A stretch of DNA of 64,000 nucleotides, taken from contig NZ_CAJHAZ010000010.1 of the NCBI RefSeq assembly GCF_904846525.1, positions 62,001-126,000 of the forward strand, read 5' to 3'. The notes under the pieces are model-generated. The model was given only the letters and a program-made list of their open reading frames with translations, searched no databases and was not told where the DNA came from. Below are positions 26,343-35,463 of this stretch, one piece after another. The number at the start of each line of letters is the position of its first letter. Position 1 is the stretch's first letter. A program made the position numbers and the translations under genes. Source of the stretch: Psychrobacter sp. 1044. Its GTDB lineage: Bacteria; Pseudomonadota; Gammaproteobacteria; Pseudomonadales; Moraxellaceae.

Positions 26343-27761
26343 ATGACCTCTCCTAATTCAAAACCTAACCAACCTGCTGCTATTGATATCCCTAGTAAAC
26401 CACAGCGCATTAAACTCACGCAGGATATTGATTTTTTTGCGTTGTTCAAACGTATTGAGCGCGCTTTTGAGACCTGTTATCTGCTTGAATCATTGGGCGA
26501 AGATGGACATATGGCGCGGCATCATGCGATTGGTTTTGATCCAGTGATGACCATTGCTGCCATCGATCGTGCAACCCTCGCGATTACTGATAATAAAACT
26601 GCTGAAACCACTCATTATCAAACGGATAATCCTTACGAGCTACTGCGCAAAATTACGCCGCAGCACGTAATTGCTCGCGACCAAAGCGGTGGTCTTGTCG
26701 GTTATTTGGGTTACGACAGTGTCAATTTCTTTGAACCCAGTCTCAATGCTAAAGCGAGCGATGACTTTGAACCGTTTAAATTTGGCGTATATTTGGATGG
26801 TCTAACGCTCGATAAGATGACCGGTGAGATTTTCTACTTTTACTATCCAACTGCACAGCAAGAAAATCGCATCGAGCAAATCAAAGCGCTACTTGATGAA
26901 CAAATTCCAAGCTATGAGCCACCGACGGTTGCGTTTTTAGGTGATGGTATGAGCCAAGAACAGCATGCTAAAGTTGTCATGCAAGTCAAAGAAGACATCA
27001 TCTCAGGGCGTATCTTTCAGTGTGAGGTTGGCTTTAAATCCAAATACCGCATTGCCGGCGATAAAATGCCCATTTATGAGAAATTGCGTTCGGTCAATCC
27101 ATCGCCGCACATGTATTTTATGAAATTTGCCCAGCAATGCATCATTGGAGCGTCACCAGAGCTGCTATTTCGCTTGCGTCAAGGTGAGATGGAAACCTAT
27201 CCACTGGCAGGTACTGCCAAGCGCGGTGTCGATGTCATCGAAGACCGACAGCTTGCCCGTGCATTGCTCAACGATGCCAAAGAAATTGCCGAGCACAATA
27301 TGCTAGTCGATTTGCATCGCAATGACATTGGCCGTGTGGCACAATTTGGCACCGTCAAAGTACGTAGTCTCATGGATATCAAACGCTTTTCTCATGTGCA
27401 ACATATCTCGTCTGAGATCGTCGGAATCTTGCATCCTAATGAAGATATGTTTAGCGCCCTTGCCAGCAACTTCCCCGCCGGTACTTTGTCAGGCGCGCCA
27501 AAAGTTGAAGCGATTAAAGTCATCAATGAGCTAGAACCAGATGGTCGCGGTGCTTATGGTGGTGCGCTTGGATCGTTTAATTTCAATGGCGATTGTATTT
27601 TTGCCATTCCTATTCGCAGCCTATTCATCAACGGCGAATCCGCTTATGCGCAAACCTGTGGTGGTAATGTTTATGACTCCAATCCTGCTGATGAATATCT
27701 AGAAATTCAGCGTAAATTGTCTGCTATGAAAGTGGTATTAGACAGTTTTATGAACCCGTAA
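26343..27761 (+). CDS. trpE: Anthranilate synthase component I
   Basis: TrpE makes anthranilate from chorismate using ammonia supplied by TrpG. The 472-residue protein has a chorismate-binding C-terminal domain with YPLAGTAKRG, LVDLHRNDIGRV, FPAGTLSGAPKVEA and a final region with YDSNPADEYLEIQRKLSAMK. Several of these differ from the usual proteobacterial TrpE (LVDLARND, GAGIVADS) and resemble the archaeal-type branch. The ATG at 26343 is preferred to the in-frame TTG at 26331 because GGA precedes it at the right spacing. trpG follows 33 bp later and trpR precedes it. A para-aminobenzoate synthase role (PabB) is less likely given trpR. Confidence 0.85.
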   Translation: MTSPNSKPNQPAAIDIPSKPQRIKLTQDIDFFALFKRIERAFETCYLLESLGEDGHMARHHAIGFDPVMTIAAIDRATLAITDNKTAETTHYQTDNPYELLRKITPQHVIARDQSGGLVGYLGYDSVNFFEPSLNAKASDDFEPFKFGVYLDGLTLDKMTGEIFYFYYPTAQQENRIEQIKALLDEQIPSYEPPTVAFLGDGMSQEQHAKVVMQVKEDIISGRIFQCEVGFKSKYRIAGDKMPIYEKLRSVNPSPHMYFMKFAQQCIIGASPELLFRLRQGEMETYPLAGTAKRGVDVIEDRQLARALLNDAKEIAEHNMLVDLHRNDIGRVAQFGTVKVRSLMDIKRFSHVQHISSEIVGILHPNEDMFSALASNFPAGTLSGAPKVEAIKVINELEPDGRGAYGGALGSFNFNGDCIFAIPIRSLFINGESAYAQTCGGNVYDSNPADEYLEIQRKLSAMKVVLDSFMNP

Positions 27762-27794
27762 ATTGCTTATATTTTGCCAAAGAGTTGATAACCC

Positions 27795-28442
27795 ATGAAT
27801 GTTTTAATTATAGATAACTACGACTCCTTTACCTTTAATCTTTACCAATATATCGGCGAGATTTTGCAGACGATGGACGGCGATAAAGCCGCGAACGTCA
27901 TGGTTAAACGTAATAATGAGATAACGTTAGCAGATGTACAGGCAATGAATCTTGACCGCATTATCATCTCACCGGGTCCTGGTGCCCCTGACGACCCCAC
28001 CTACTTCGGTATTTGTGCCGAAGTAATTGAAGTCATGGGTAAGACGACGCCGCTACTAGGTGTCTGCTTAGGTATGCAAGGGATTGCGCATGTGTTCGGC
28101 GGCGATGTGGTACGAGCGAGCGTGCCGATGCATGGCAAGGTATCCTCCATTCGCCATGATGGCGCGGGTGTCTATCAAGGCTTGCCACAAGAGATTGAAA
28201 TCATGCGTTACCACTCCTTGATGGTAAAAGCGGATACCTTACCAGATTGCTTGACTGTCACAGCTGTCGTCGCCAATAATGCTCATGCTGAGTTCAGCCT
28301 AACCGAATCTGCGCTAGCAGGTGAGGAGATTATGGGACTACAGCATAAAGACTATCCCATTCAAGGTGTGCAGTTTCACCCAGAGTCATTTGCGACGGAA
28401 GGTGCCAAACGCTTGCTGACGAATTTTTTACTACAAGTGTAA
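27795..28442 (+). CDS. trpG: Anthranilate synthase component II (glutamine amidotransferase)
   Basis: TrpG hydrolyses glutamine and channels ammonia to TrpE. The 215-residue class I amidotransferase has the opening IIDNYDSFTFNLYQYIGE, the oxyanion-region ISPGPGAPDDP, the nucleophile elbow LGVCLGMQGIAHVFGG with the catalytic Cys, and the C-terminal VQFHPESFAT with the catalytic His and Glu. It is paired with trpE, 33 bp apart. Such proteins may also serve PabB for folate synthesis. Confidence 0.9.
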   Translation: MNVLIIDNYDSFTFNLYQYIGEILQTMDGDKAANVMVKRNNEITLADVQAMNLDRIIISPGPGAPDDPTYFGICAEVIEVMGKTTPLLGVCLGMQGIAHVFGGDVVRASVPMHGKVSSIRHDGAGVYQGLPQEIEIMRYHSLMVKADTLPDCLTVTAVVANNAHAEFSLTESALAGEEIMGLQHKDYPIQGVQFHPESFATEGAKRLLTNFLLQV

Positions 28443-28737
28443 ATCTTGATGCTTAAGTTTGGGGGATATGACACCAAAGGGTGATAAGCTAAAGACATAA
28501 GCTAAAAACAAGCGTACCTCTAACTCAAATAAATTGAATTTTATGTCTAACTGACTTGTGTTCGAACTTAATTAACGCTTTAATGATAGACTGAAAAAAC
28601 AAACAAAAGACAGCCCTTACTCGGGTTGTCTTTTTCTTATTTCAGTATTGTATGACGCCATTAGCTACAAGGCTTGGAAAGTTTGAGGTTTTGAGTTTGG
28701 GCATAGGTTTTGATATAACATAAAAATAGAGAGCTAT
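28443..28737. other. Spacer after trpG
   Basis: No gene is seen in this 295-bp stretch. It contains a short direct repeat (ATAAGCTAAA) near 28484-28508 and the terminator listed next, and it must hold the promoter of the following transporter gene. Confidence 0.5.
28606..28637 (+). terminator. Rho-independent terminator after trpG
   Basis: AAAGACAGCCC (28606-28616) pairs with GGGTTGTCTTT (28623-28633), with one G-T pair and a 6-nt loop, and ends in a T-run. Confidence 0.85.
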
Positions 28738-29685
28738 ATGGCAAATACCGATGGCGTAATGTCAGCACGTCAGTCATGGATAGGCACCATTCAAATTATC
28801 ACAGCCGCTGTCTGCTGGGGTACCTTGGGGATATTCTCGACCTACCTCAATCAAATCGGCTTTAGTGGCTGGCAGATTACGATCTTACGTATCGTGACCG
28901 CGGCTTTTCTTATTCTTGTCATGCTACCAAAATTATGGCCGCATCTTATCAAGCTTCGTCGAAAGCAGTGGCTTGGGCTGGCATTGCAGTCTTTGATTGG
29001 CGTACTTGGTATGTCGGTATGCTACTTTTTTGCTGTGATCTATGTCGGTGCTGGCCCTGCGGTTGCCTTGCTTTATACTGCGCCTGTATTTAGCTTATTG
29101 TTTTCCGCATTCTTGCTTGATGAATCTATCACTCGCCAGTCGGCATTACTGGCGCTCATGGCGGTATTTGGTGTTGGATTGACGATGCTTGGTGAGCAAG
29201 CGCAAGTCAACTGGGGCATCCTATTAGGACTGCTAGCAGGCGTCTGTTATTCCTTATACGGGGTACTGGGCAAGCGCGCGATGCACGATGCTCACCCTGC
29301 GCCTTTGGTGTTTTTTACCTCTATTATCATCAGTGCTGGTGTACTGCTCTTATTACCTGAAACCTATCAAACCTATGGGCGGTTATTGAGCTTACCTTTA
29401 CATACGTGGGGCTATGCTTTAGGGTTGTCTTTGATTGGAACCGTCGTGCCCTTTGCCCTTTATATGAAAGCATTAGAGAAATTACCTGCCACTCGTGCAT
29501 CAGTATTTACGATTTTTGAGCCATTGACTGCCATTGCCCTTGCCATACTATTACTGCATCAATCCTTATCTTGGATTCAATATGTGGGCGTGGTGTTAAT
29601 CTTACTGGCAGCTTTATTTAATGCCATATTAAACGGCACTGCCACTCGCGTACCACGCTGGCTAAAAAGACGACAAAGAATTTAG
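28738..29685 (+). CDS. EamA-family (DMT) transporter
   Basis: The protein is a ten-helix drug/metabolite transporter of the EamA family, probably an inner-membrane exporter of amino acids or related metabolites; the substrate is unknown. The 315 residues form two repeated five-helix EamA domains, the first around ITAAVCWGTLGIFSTYL to LLFSAFLLDES and the second around ILLGLLAGVCYSLYGVLGKR to PLTAIALAILLLHQSLSW. The start follows GAGAG. The gene stands alone between two terminators and is convergent with the amino-acid ABC genes. Confidence 0.88.
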   Translation: MANTDGVMSARQSWIGTIQIITAAVCWGTLGIFSTYLNQIGFSGWQITILRIVTAAFLILVMLPKLWPHLIKLRRKQWLGLALQSLIGVLGMSVCYFFAVIYVGAGPAVALLYTAPVFSLLFSAFLLDESITRQSALLALMAVFGVGLTMLGEQAQVNWGILLGLLAGVCYSLYGVLGKRAMHDAHPAPLVFFTSIIISAGVLLLLPETYQTYGRLLSLPLHTWGYALGLSLIGTVVPFALYMKALEKLPATRASVFTIFEPLTAIALAILLLHQSLSWIQYVGVVLILLAALFNAILNGTATRVPRWLKRRQRI

Positions 29686-29734
29686 TGGTGACTTTTGATT
29701 GTTTTAAATAGTTTTATATCTGTATTATCAAACG

Positions 29735-29774
29735 AAAAAAATCCCCAACTATAATTAATAGCTGGAGATTTTTT
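29735..29774. terminator. Bidirectional terminator between convergent units
   Basis: An imperfect stem formed by AAAAAATCCCCAACTAT and ATAGCTGGAGATTTTTT around TAATTA has a poly-A run on one side and a poly-T run on the other, so it can end transcription from both the EamA gene and the ABC operon. Confidence 0.85.
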
Positions 29775-29848
29775 ATTGGAACGTTACTTTAGAGCAAAGC
29801 ATTGACACCATAGACAGTTGCTAAATAACTTGGATTGTCTTGATAATA

Positions 29849-30592
29849 TTACTGTTCAATACGCTGCAAAAAGGCCTGCGTACGTGGATGAGTAGACACT
29901 TCAAACATCTGCTTAGCGCTACCTTCTTCGACCACATGACCATCCTCAATTAACACCACATGATCCGCCACATCACGAGCAAATTTAATCTCATGAGTCA
30001 CAACGACCATCGTCCAGCCTTCAGATGCCAGTTGCTTCATCGTGCCCAGTACATCTTGTACCAATTCAGGATCGAGCGCAGACGTTGGCTCATCAAATAA
30101 TAATAATGACGGCTCGATAGCCAGTGCACGAGCAATGCCAATACGTTGCTGCTGACCACCAGAGAGCTGGAACGGATACAGATCTGCCTTATCCGATAAG
30201 CCTACTTTATCAAGTAATGCCAGTGCCTGTTCGCGGGCTTGCGCCTTAGTTTGCCCTTGCACTACCGTCGGCCCAAGCATTAAATTCTCAATCGCGGTCT
30301 TGTGTGGAAACAAGTTATAAGACTGAAATACCATGCCTGATTTACGCTGCAGCGCCAGCAATGTTTTTTTCTTAGGCTTGGTAGCGAAATCAACCGTTAA
30401 GCTACCATCATCAAAAGCAATGATGCCTTGATCAGGAATTTCCAGCGCATTCAAGCAGCGTAAAAAAGTGGTTTTACCAGACCCTGACGGTCCTAATATC
30501 ACCACTACCTTGCCTTTTTCGATGGTCAAGTCGATGCCTTTAAGCACTTGATTGCCACCAAAAGCTTTGTGAATATTAGTGACTTGAATCAT
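29849..30592 (-). CDS. Amino-acid (cystine-type) ABC transporter ATP-binding protein
   Basis: This is the ATPase of a polar amino-acid importer. The 247-residue protein has Walker A (GPSGSGKTT), the family MVFQSYNLFPH segment, signature LSGGQQQR, Walker B (LLLFDEP) and the H-loop (VVVTHEIKFA), matching the GlnQ/HisP/TcyN subfamily. An insert between residues 60 and 85 (DDGSLTVDFATKPKKKT) lengthens the region before the Q-loop, as in cystine-type members. It is the last gene of a binding protein-permease-ATPase operon. Start supported by AGGAAG. Confidence 0.9.
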   Translation of the reverse strand: MIQVTNIHKAFGGNQVLKGIDLTIEKGKVVVILGPSGSGKTTFLRCLNALEIPDQGIIAFDDGSLTVDFATKPKKKTLLALQRKSGMVFQSYNLFPHKTAIENLMLGPTVVQGQTKAQAREQALALLDKVGLSDKADLYPFQLSGGQQQRIGIARALAIEPSLLLFDEPTSALDPELVQDVLGTMKQLASEGWTMVVVTHEIKFARDVADHVVLIEDGHVVEEGSAKQMFEVSTHPRTQAFLQRIEQ

Positions 30593-30683
30593 AAAGCTTC
30601 CTGTTGTACTGATATCTGTTTGCTAATAACACACGCTTATCGACGCGGCATTACCATCCTATGCTGTCCAAATTATCAAGGGT

Positions 30684-31421
30684 TTATTTCGCCACGTAGC
30701 GATCAAGTCTGGTTTCAAGCTTACCTTGAATAAAGGTTAAGAACAGACAAATACCCCAATAAATAATCGCCGCTTCGGTGTAGACCAACATAAATTCATA
30801 GTTACGTGCCGTGATGATTTGCGCCTGTTTAAATAGCTCGGTTACCAATACCAATGACGCCAAAGACGTGTCTTTTACTAGGCTAATAAAGGTATTGGAT
30901 AACGGGGGTACTGACACCCGAAGTGCTTGCGGCAAAATGACATGGCGAAAGGTTTGTAGATACGTCAAGCCTACGGTCGAGCCTGCTTCCCACTGCCCTT
31001 TTGGAATGGACAAAATAGAGGCACGCACCGTCTCCGATGCATAAGCGCCAATATTTAGCGAAAAGGCAATAATCGCTGAGGGAAAAGGATCAAGCTTTAC
31101 CCCGATACTTGGCAAGCCATAGAAAATAATAAATAGCTGAACCAGCATTGGTGTCCCGCGAATGGCGGACACATAAATACGCGCAAGTCTGTATATGATT
31201 TCATGGAACCAGCCAGCACGCGGTACGATACGAATCAGCGCCACTATCAGCGCAATAGCCATACCAATCGCAAATGAGATCAACGCCAGCGGTATCGAAT
31301 AATAAATACCGCCTTTAAGCATTGGCCAAAATGAATTGATGACAATTTGCGCCCGCGCAGGATCCATAAATGGTAGTAGTGCCAGTAACTCAGCTAGCAT
31401 TGACGTGATAGACGCTAGCAT
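30684..31421 (-). CDS. Amino-acid (cystine-type) ABC transporter permease
   Basis: The inner-membrane channel subunit of the importer, a 245-residue HisM/GlnP-type permease with about five helices. It has [18 protein letters not shown] in the first helix, then [19 protein letters not shown], and the coupling EAA-loop region ([25 protein letters not shown] in pieces) that contacts the ATPase. Its ATG overlaps the stop codon of the binding-protein gene (TAATG), so the two are translationally coupled. Only one permease gene is present, so it probably acts as a homodimer, as in cystine importers. Confidence 0.9.
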   Translation of the reverse strand: MLASITSMLAELLALLPFMDPARAQIVINSFWPMLKGGIYYSIPLALISFAIGMAIALIVALIRIVPRAGWFHEIIYRLARIYVSAIRGTPMLVQLFIIFYGLPSIGVKLDPFPSAIIAFSLNIGAYASETVRASILSIPKGQWEAGSTVGLTYLQTFRHVILPQALRVSVPPLSNTFISLVKDTSLASLVLVTELFKQAQIITARNYEFMLVYTEAAIIYWGICLFLTFIQGKLETRLDRYVAK

Positions 31422-32257
31422 TATTTTTGTTGACTTATATCAGCACCAAAGAACTCTTCGCTAAGCTTGGTCAGCGTCCCATCAGCTGCTAATGCGACCA
31501 TTGCTTCATTCAATTTTGCCACCACAGCGTCATCCCCTTTGATGAGTACTAGACCTGAACCAGTCTGCTCACTCGCAGGCGCTGTCAGCTTGATCTCAAG
31601 TGCTGCATCTGGGAATTTTTTGAGATAATCCAATACTGCCAGATTGTCATTCATCGTGAAGTCAGCACGGTCTTGCTTAACCAGTTGAATCGCTTGCGCC
31701 ATACCATCGACAGGGACGATTTCTGCGCCGTAGCGTTCTGCAAGCTCACCATAGTTGCTGCTCAGTGATTGCGCAGTACGCAGACCTTTTAAACCTTCCC
31801 ACGAGCTATAACGATTGTCATCAGTCGGTGCTAGTACAACCGCGCCCGACCAGCTATATGGCATGGCTTTGTCATACTTAGCCAAACGCTCAGGCGTGGT
31901 CAAGCTTACTTGATTTGCCACCATATCGAAGCGTTTTGAGTCAAGACCTGCCAGCATAGCATCCCACTGGGTCTCTTTAAATTCGACGTCTACGCCCAGT
32001 TTATCCGCAACCGCACGTGTCACTTCGACATCATAGCCAGTTAGCTTGCCACTCTCATCATGATAAGTGAATGGCGGATAAGTACCCTCTGTACCGACGT
32101 TGATGGTGCCACCATTATTGATACGTTGCAGCAAATCAGAGCCACCCGTCGCGGCACTGTCTGTCGCATTGGTTTCTGCTTCATTGGTAGGAGACTGACC
32201 ACAAGCGGCAAGTAGCATAGTACTGGCGGCAAGTGCTAAAAGAGTACGACGTTTCAT
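31421..32257 (-). CDS. Amino-acid (cystine-type) ABC transporter substrate-binding lipoprotein
   Basis: The 278-residue periplasmic receptor of the importer is anchored through a lipobox (LLAACG). The SBP family 3 fold is clear: [26 protein letters not shown] in pieces, [29 protein letters not shown] ligand segment and [10 protein letters not shown] in the second lobe. The TEGTYPPF and NQV sequences resemble TcyA/TcyJ/FliY-type cystine receptors; cystine is the best guess and other polar amino acids remain possible. It is the first gene of the operon; the promoter should lie in the 314-bp spacer upstream. Confidence 0.88.
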   Translation of the reverse strand: MKRRTLLALAASTMLLAACGQSPTNEAETNATDSAATGGSDLLQRINNGGTINVGTEGTYPPFTYHDESGKLTGYDVEVTRAVADKLGVDVEFKETQWDAMLAGLDSKRFDMVANQVSLTTPERLAKYDKAMPYSWSGAVVLAPTDDNRYSSWEGLKGLRTAQSLSSNYGELAERYGAEIVPVDGMAQAIQLVKQDRADFTMNDNLAVLDYLKKFPDAALEIKLTAPASEQTGSGLVLIKGDDAVVAKLNEAMVALAADGTLTKLSEEFFGADISQQK

Positions 32258-32571
32258 AAGACGTCCTTATAAGAGTGAATGAATAATGCAAAAAGGTATC
32301 GTGCCAATAAAACCATAGCAACAAATAAGGATAAGACCAGCACAGGCAAATACTATAATAAAGTACTTGCGCCGCATTATTTAGCTTTGGCTGCTCGATT
32401 TGAGGATGCTCAGCATATTTTTCAATACTGTTTCTATATTATCTTTGAATTTTTGGACATTTTTTAGGTAGATCTTAACGTTATTATTGCCTATTAAATA
32501 GCCATTTATTCATATACTAGCGCACTTCAGAAATAATAAACGTACAAAAACAGTGAGCATGCGTAAGACTA
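32258..32571. other. Spacer between the ABC operon promoter and hutC end
   Basis: This 314-bp AT-rich region holds no credible gene; a 62-codon open frame inside it has no recognisable content. It should contain the promoter of the cystine-type importer. Confidence 0.5.
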
Positions 32572-33369
32572 TTATAGTTCACCGGAGAATTGATAACGAT
32601 CGCCTGCATGCCACATCTTCACAAAGGTCAATACTCGACCTGCTGAATACGTCTGACGACGCAATACCAATGTCGGCGACTGCGGTGCGATTTGCAGTAG
32701 CGCGGCTATCTCATCTGGTGCCGCCAGTGCACGAATGGTATAGCTACCGCGCTCTAGTGGACTTTTGGCAATGAGATAATCACTGGTGTTGACCACACTA
32801 AAATCCTGCTCAATAAATTCTGGCACTTTTTGCGCATCCACCCAGCGCTCTTCAAACTGTATGGGCTGACCATCCGCAAAGTGAATGATTTTTACCTCGT
32901 ATAAAACAGCAACGTCGCTACTACTATCTGCGCCAGTACTGTCATCCATTACGGTTGTATCAGCGCTTGTATCAGCGCTTGTATTAGAAGACACAGCTAC
33001 TTTATTAATATCAAATTTACGCCGTAATTCATCATCCAACATCGCAGCCGTAAGTATGCGTTTACTCACCACTTGCGCCTGATAATCACGATTGGCAGAT
33101 TTTAAATCCTGCGCGATATTGCGCACTTCTACAAAGGTATGATTGAACTGCTGCTGGGCGACAAACGTCCCCGACCCTTGCCGGCGCTCTAGCACTCGCT
33201 CTTCGCTCAGCTCTTTTAGGGCGCGATTGACCGTCATACGCGATACGCCAAACTCTTTTGCCAACGCCATTTCTGTAGAAATTGCATTGCCCGCTTGCCA
33301 TTTACCCGAGTGAATATTGTCTAATATGGCGTTTTTTATGCGCTGATATGCCGGAATCGTCTTTGTCAT
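32572..33369 (-). CDS. hutC: Histidine utilisation repressor HutC (GntR family)
   Basis: HutC represses the hut genes until urocanate binds. The 265-residue protein has an N-terminal GntR winged helix (residues 5-75; STEMALAKEFGVSRMTVNRAL and RRQGSGTFV) and a C-terminal UTRA domain (IQFEERWVD, then the YLIAKSPLERGSYTIRAL region and the ending LRRQTYSAGRVLTFVKMWHAG). Residues about 126-152 form a low-complexity Ser/Thr/Asp/Ala insert coded by a 12-bp tandem repeat, absent from typical HutC. The gene is divergent from hutU, and a perfect palindrome in the spacer is its likely operator. Confidence 0.92.
   Translation of the reverse strand: MTKTIPAYQRIKNAILDNIHSGKWQAGNAISTEMALAKEFGVSRMTVNRALKELSEERVLERRQGSGTFVAQQQFNHTFVEVRNIAQDLKSANRDYQAQVVSKRILTAAMLDDELRRKFDINKVAVSSNTSADTSADTTVMDDSTGADSSSDVAVLYEVKIIHFADGQPIQFEERWVDAQKVPEFIEQDFSVVNTSDYLIAKSPLERGSYTIRALAAPDEIAALLQIAPQSPTLVLRRQTYSAGRVLTFVKMWHAGDRYQFSGEL
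32957..32987. repeat. 12-bp tandem repeat inside hutC
   Basis: The plus-strand unit GTATCAGCGCTT occurs twice and is followed by a diverged partial copy. On the coding strand it encodes Asp-Thr-Ser-Ala repeats in the UTRA domain insert. Confidence 0.8.
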
Positions 33370-33674
33370 GTCCGTGTTTAACCGTTAGTTTTACCAATAA
33401 TAGTAGCGCCATACTATCACGAGATAACGTCATGAACCTTGGCAAAATACTGTGACATTTATCTATCTACCAAAACCCTCACAAAAATAATTGAGTCATT
33501 CATAAAATATTGCTTGCATGAAAAAAGTATCTTTGATAATTTGTATATACAACTTTACGACAGTGCTAAAAAATCTGCGTCATCTAATCGATGTTTCGCT
33601 GAATTTATAGACTGACTGTAAAACACTTACTTTGATTACTTTATCGTCTTAACAGATATCACAAGGATATGATA
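33370..33674. promoter_or_regulatory. Divergent hutC/hutU control region
   Basis: This 305-bp spacer has no open frame of note and holds the promoters of both hutC and the hutU operon, with the HutC-type operator at 33541-33552. A TTGCAT at 33514-33519 and GATAAT at 33535-33540 could be weak promoter hexamers next to the operator. Confidence 0.65.
33541..33552. promoter_or_regulatory. HutC operator
   Basis: TTGTATATACAA is a perfect 12-bp palindrome that matches the known HutC recognition core (TTGTATNTACAA type). It lies about 120 bp ahead of hutU and 170 bp ahead of hutC, so it can control both. Confidence 0.85.
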
Positions 33675-35393
33675 ATGACTACTGACCATGGAACCAATAA
33701 AGAGACTAAGCTGACTCGCCGTGATGAGAGCCGCGAAATCGCCGCGCCCACTGGCAGTACTCTACATTGTAAAAGCTGGCTAACCGAAGCGCCTTATCGT
33801 ATGCTGCAAAACAATTTGCATCCTGATGTGGCCGAAAACCCAAAAAGCTTAGTCGTCTACGGTGGTATCGGACGCGCAGCCCGCAATTGGGAAAGCTACG
33901 ATCAAATCTTAGCGTCATTAAAAGAATTGGAAGACGATGAGACGTTGCTCGTGCAATCAGGCAAGCCAGTTGGCGTGTTTCAAACGCACGAAAATGCCCC
34001 GCGTGTATTGATTGCAAACTCTAACCTTGTACCACGCTGGGCCACGTGGGAGCACTTTAACGAGCTCGATCGCAAAGACTTGATGATGTATGGTCAAATG
34101 ACCGCGGGTAGCTGGATTTATATTGGCACGCAAGGCATCGTCCAAGGTACTTACGAGACCTTTGTAGAAGCAGGTCGTCAGCATTATGATGGTAGCTGGG
34201 CAGGACGTTGGATTTTAACCGCGGGTCTGGGCGGTATGGGCGGCGCGCAGCCACTTGCGGCTACTTTTGCAGGGGCAACTTCACTGAACATTGAGTGCCA
34301 ACAGTCTAGTATCGATTTCCGCTTGCGTACTGGTTATGTCGATAAGCAAGCCGATGATCTCGACCATGCTTATGAATTGATCAAACAGCATACCGACGCA
34401 GGTGAAGCGGTCTCTATTGCCCTACTTGGTAATGCCGCAGATATCCTACCTGAAATGGTCAAGCGTGCGCACGATGGTGGCATGAAGCCTGATTTGGTCA
34501 CTGACCAAACCTCAGCACATGACTTGATCAATGGTTACTTGCCAGTTGGCTGGACAGTAGAAGAATGGAAAGCTGCGCAAGAGGATTCAGAGCAACATTC
34601 AGCACTCACCAAAGCAGCCGCTCAGTCTTGTGCCGTACACGTACAGGCGATGCTAGATCTACAAGCGATGGACATTCCAACGACCGATTATGGCAATAAC
34701 ATTCGTCAAGTGGCTTTTGATGAAGGCGTTAAAGATGCCTTTAATTTCCCAGGTTTTGTCCCCGCTTATATTCGTCCGCTGTTCTGCCAAGGTAAAGGCC
34801 CATTCCGCTGGGTGGCGCTGTCAGGTGATCCAGAAGATATCTATAAGACCGATCAAAAAATCAAAGAGCTGTTCCCTGAAAACCAACATATCCATCGCTG
34901 GTTAGATATGGCAAAAGAGCGTATTCAGTTTCAGGGTTTGCCTGCCCGTATTTGCTGGTTAGGTCTTGGTGAACGCGATAAAGCTGGCTTAGCATTCAAT
35001 GAAATGGTCAAAAACGGCGAGCTAAAAGGCCCTATCGTCATTGGTCGTGACCATTTAGACACAGGCTCAGTGGCTAGTCCAAATCGCGAAACAGAAAGTA
35101 TGAAAGATGGTTCAGATGCGGTATCTGATTGGGCATTATTGAATGGTATGCTCAACGTCGCAGGCGGCGCAACTTGGGTATCGCTGCATCATGGCGGCGG
35201 CGTTGGCATGGGTTACTCGCAGCACTCAGGTATGGTCATTGTCGCAGATGGCACTGATGCCGCTGCCAAACGCTTGGCGCGGGTACTGGTCAATGATTGC
35301 GGCTCAGGCGTTATGCGTCATGCGGATGCAGGTTATGAGCTAGCGATCAAAACAGCGAAAGATTATGGTCTAAATTTGCCGATGATTAAGTAG
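33675..35393 (+). CDS. hutU: Urocanate hydratase
   Basis: Urocanase is the second step of histidine breakdown, hydrating urocanate to 4-imidazolone-5-propanoate with a tightly bound NAD+. The 572-residue protein shows the family blocks: [14 protein letters not shown] at the N-terminus, [22 protein letters not shown], the NAD-binding [22 protein letters not shown] segment, and [17 protein letters not shown] containing the conserved residues near the active-site Cys region. The ATG at 33675 is preferred over one two codons upstream (33669) because AAGGA is then seven bases away. It opens the hut operon, directly downstream of the HutC operator. Confidence 0.96.
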   Translation: MTTDHGTNKETKLTRRDESREIAAPTGSTLHCKSWLTEAPYRMLQNNLHPDVAENPKSLVVYGGIGRAARNWESYDQILASLKELEDDETLLVQSGKPVGVFQTHENAPRVLIANSNLVPRWATWEHFNELDRKDLMMYGQMTAGSWIYIGTQGIVQGTYETFVEAGRQHYDGSWAGRWILTAGLGGMGGAQPLAATFAGATSLNIECQQSSIDFRLRTGYVDKQADDLDHAYELIKQHTDAGEAVSIALLGNAADILPEMVKRAHDGGMKPDLVTDQTSAHDLINGYLPVGWTVEEWKAAQEDSEQHSALTKAAAQSCAVHVQAMLDLQAMDIPTTDYGNNIRQVAFDEGVKDAFNFPGFVPAYIRPLFCQGKGPFRWVALSGDPEDIYKTDQKIKELFPENQHIHRWLDMAKERIQFQGLPARICWLGLGERDKAGLAFNEMVKNGELKGPIVIGRDHLDTGSVASPNRETESMKDGSDAVSDWALLNGMLNVAGGATWVSLHHGGGVGMGYSQHSGMVIVADGTDAAAKRLARVLVNDCGSGVMRHADAGYELAIKTAKDYGLNLPMIK

Positions 35394-35463
35394 CATACCC
35401 TTTATCCTTATAAGTGATTACTTGACATAAGGATATCATCGACATTTTATCAAGGAGGATAAT

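Noticed and set aside
32279..32467. 62-codon open frame in the spacer upstream of the cystine-type importer
   Set aside because: AT-rich, no domain, no clear start signal, and it occupies the expected promoter region.
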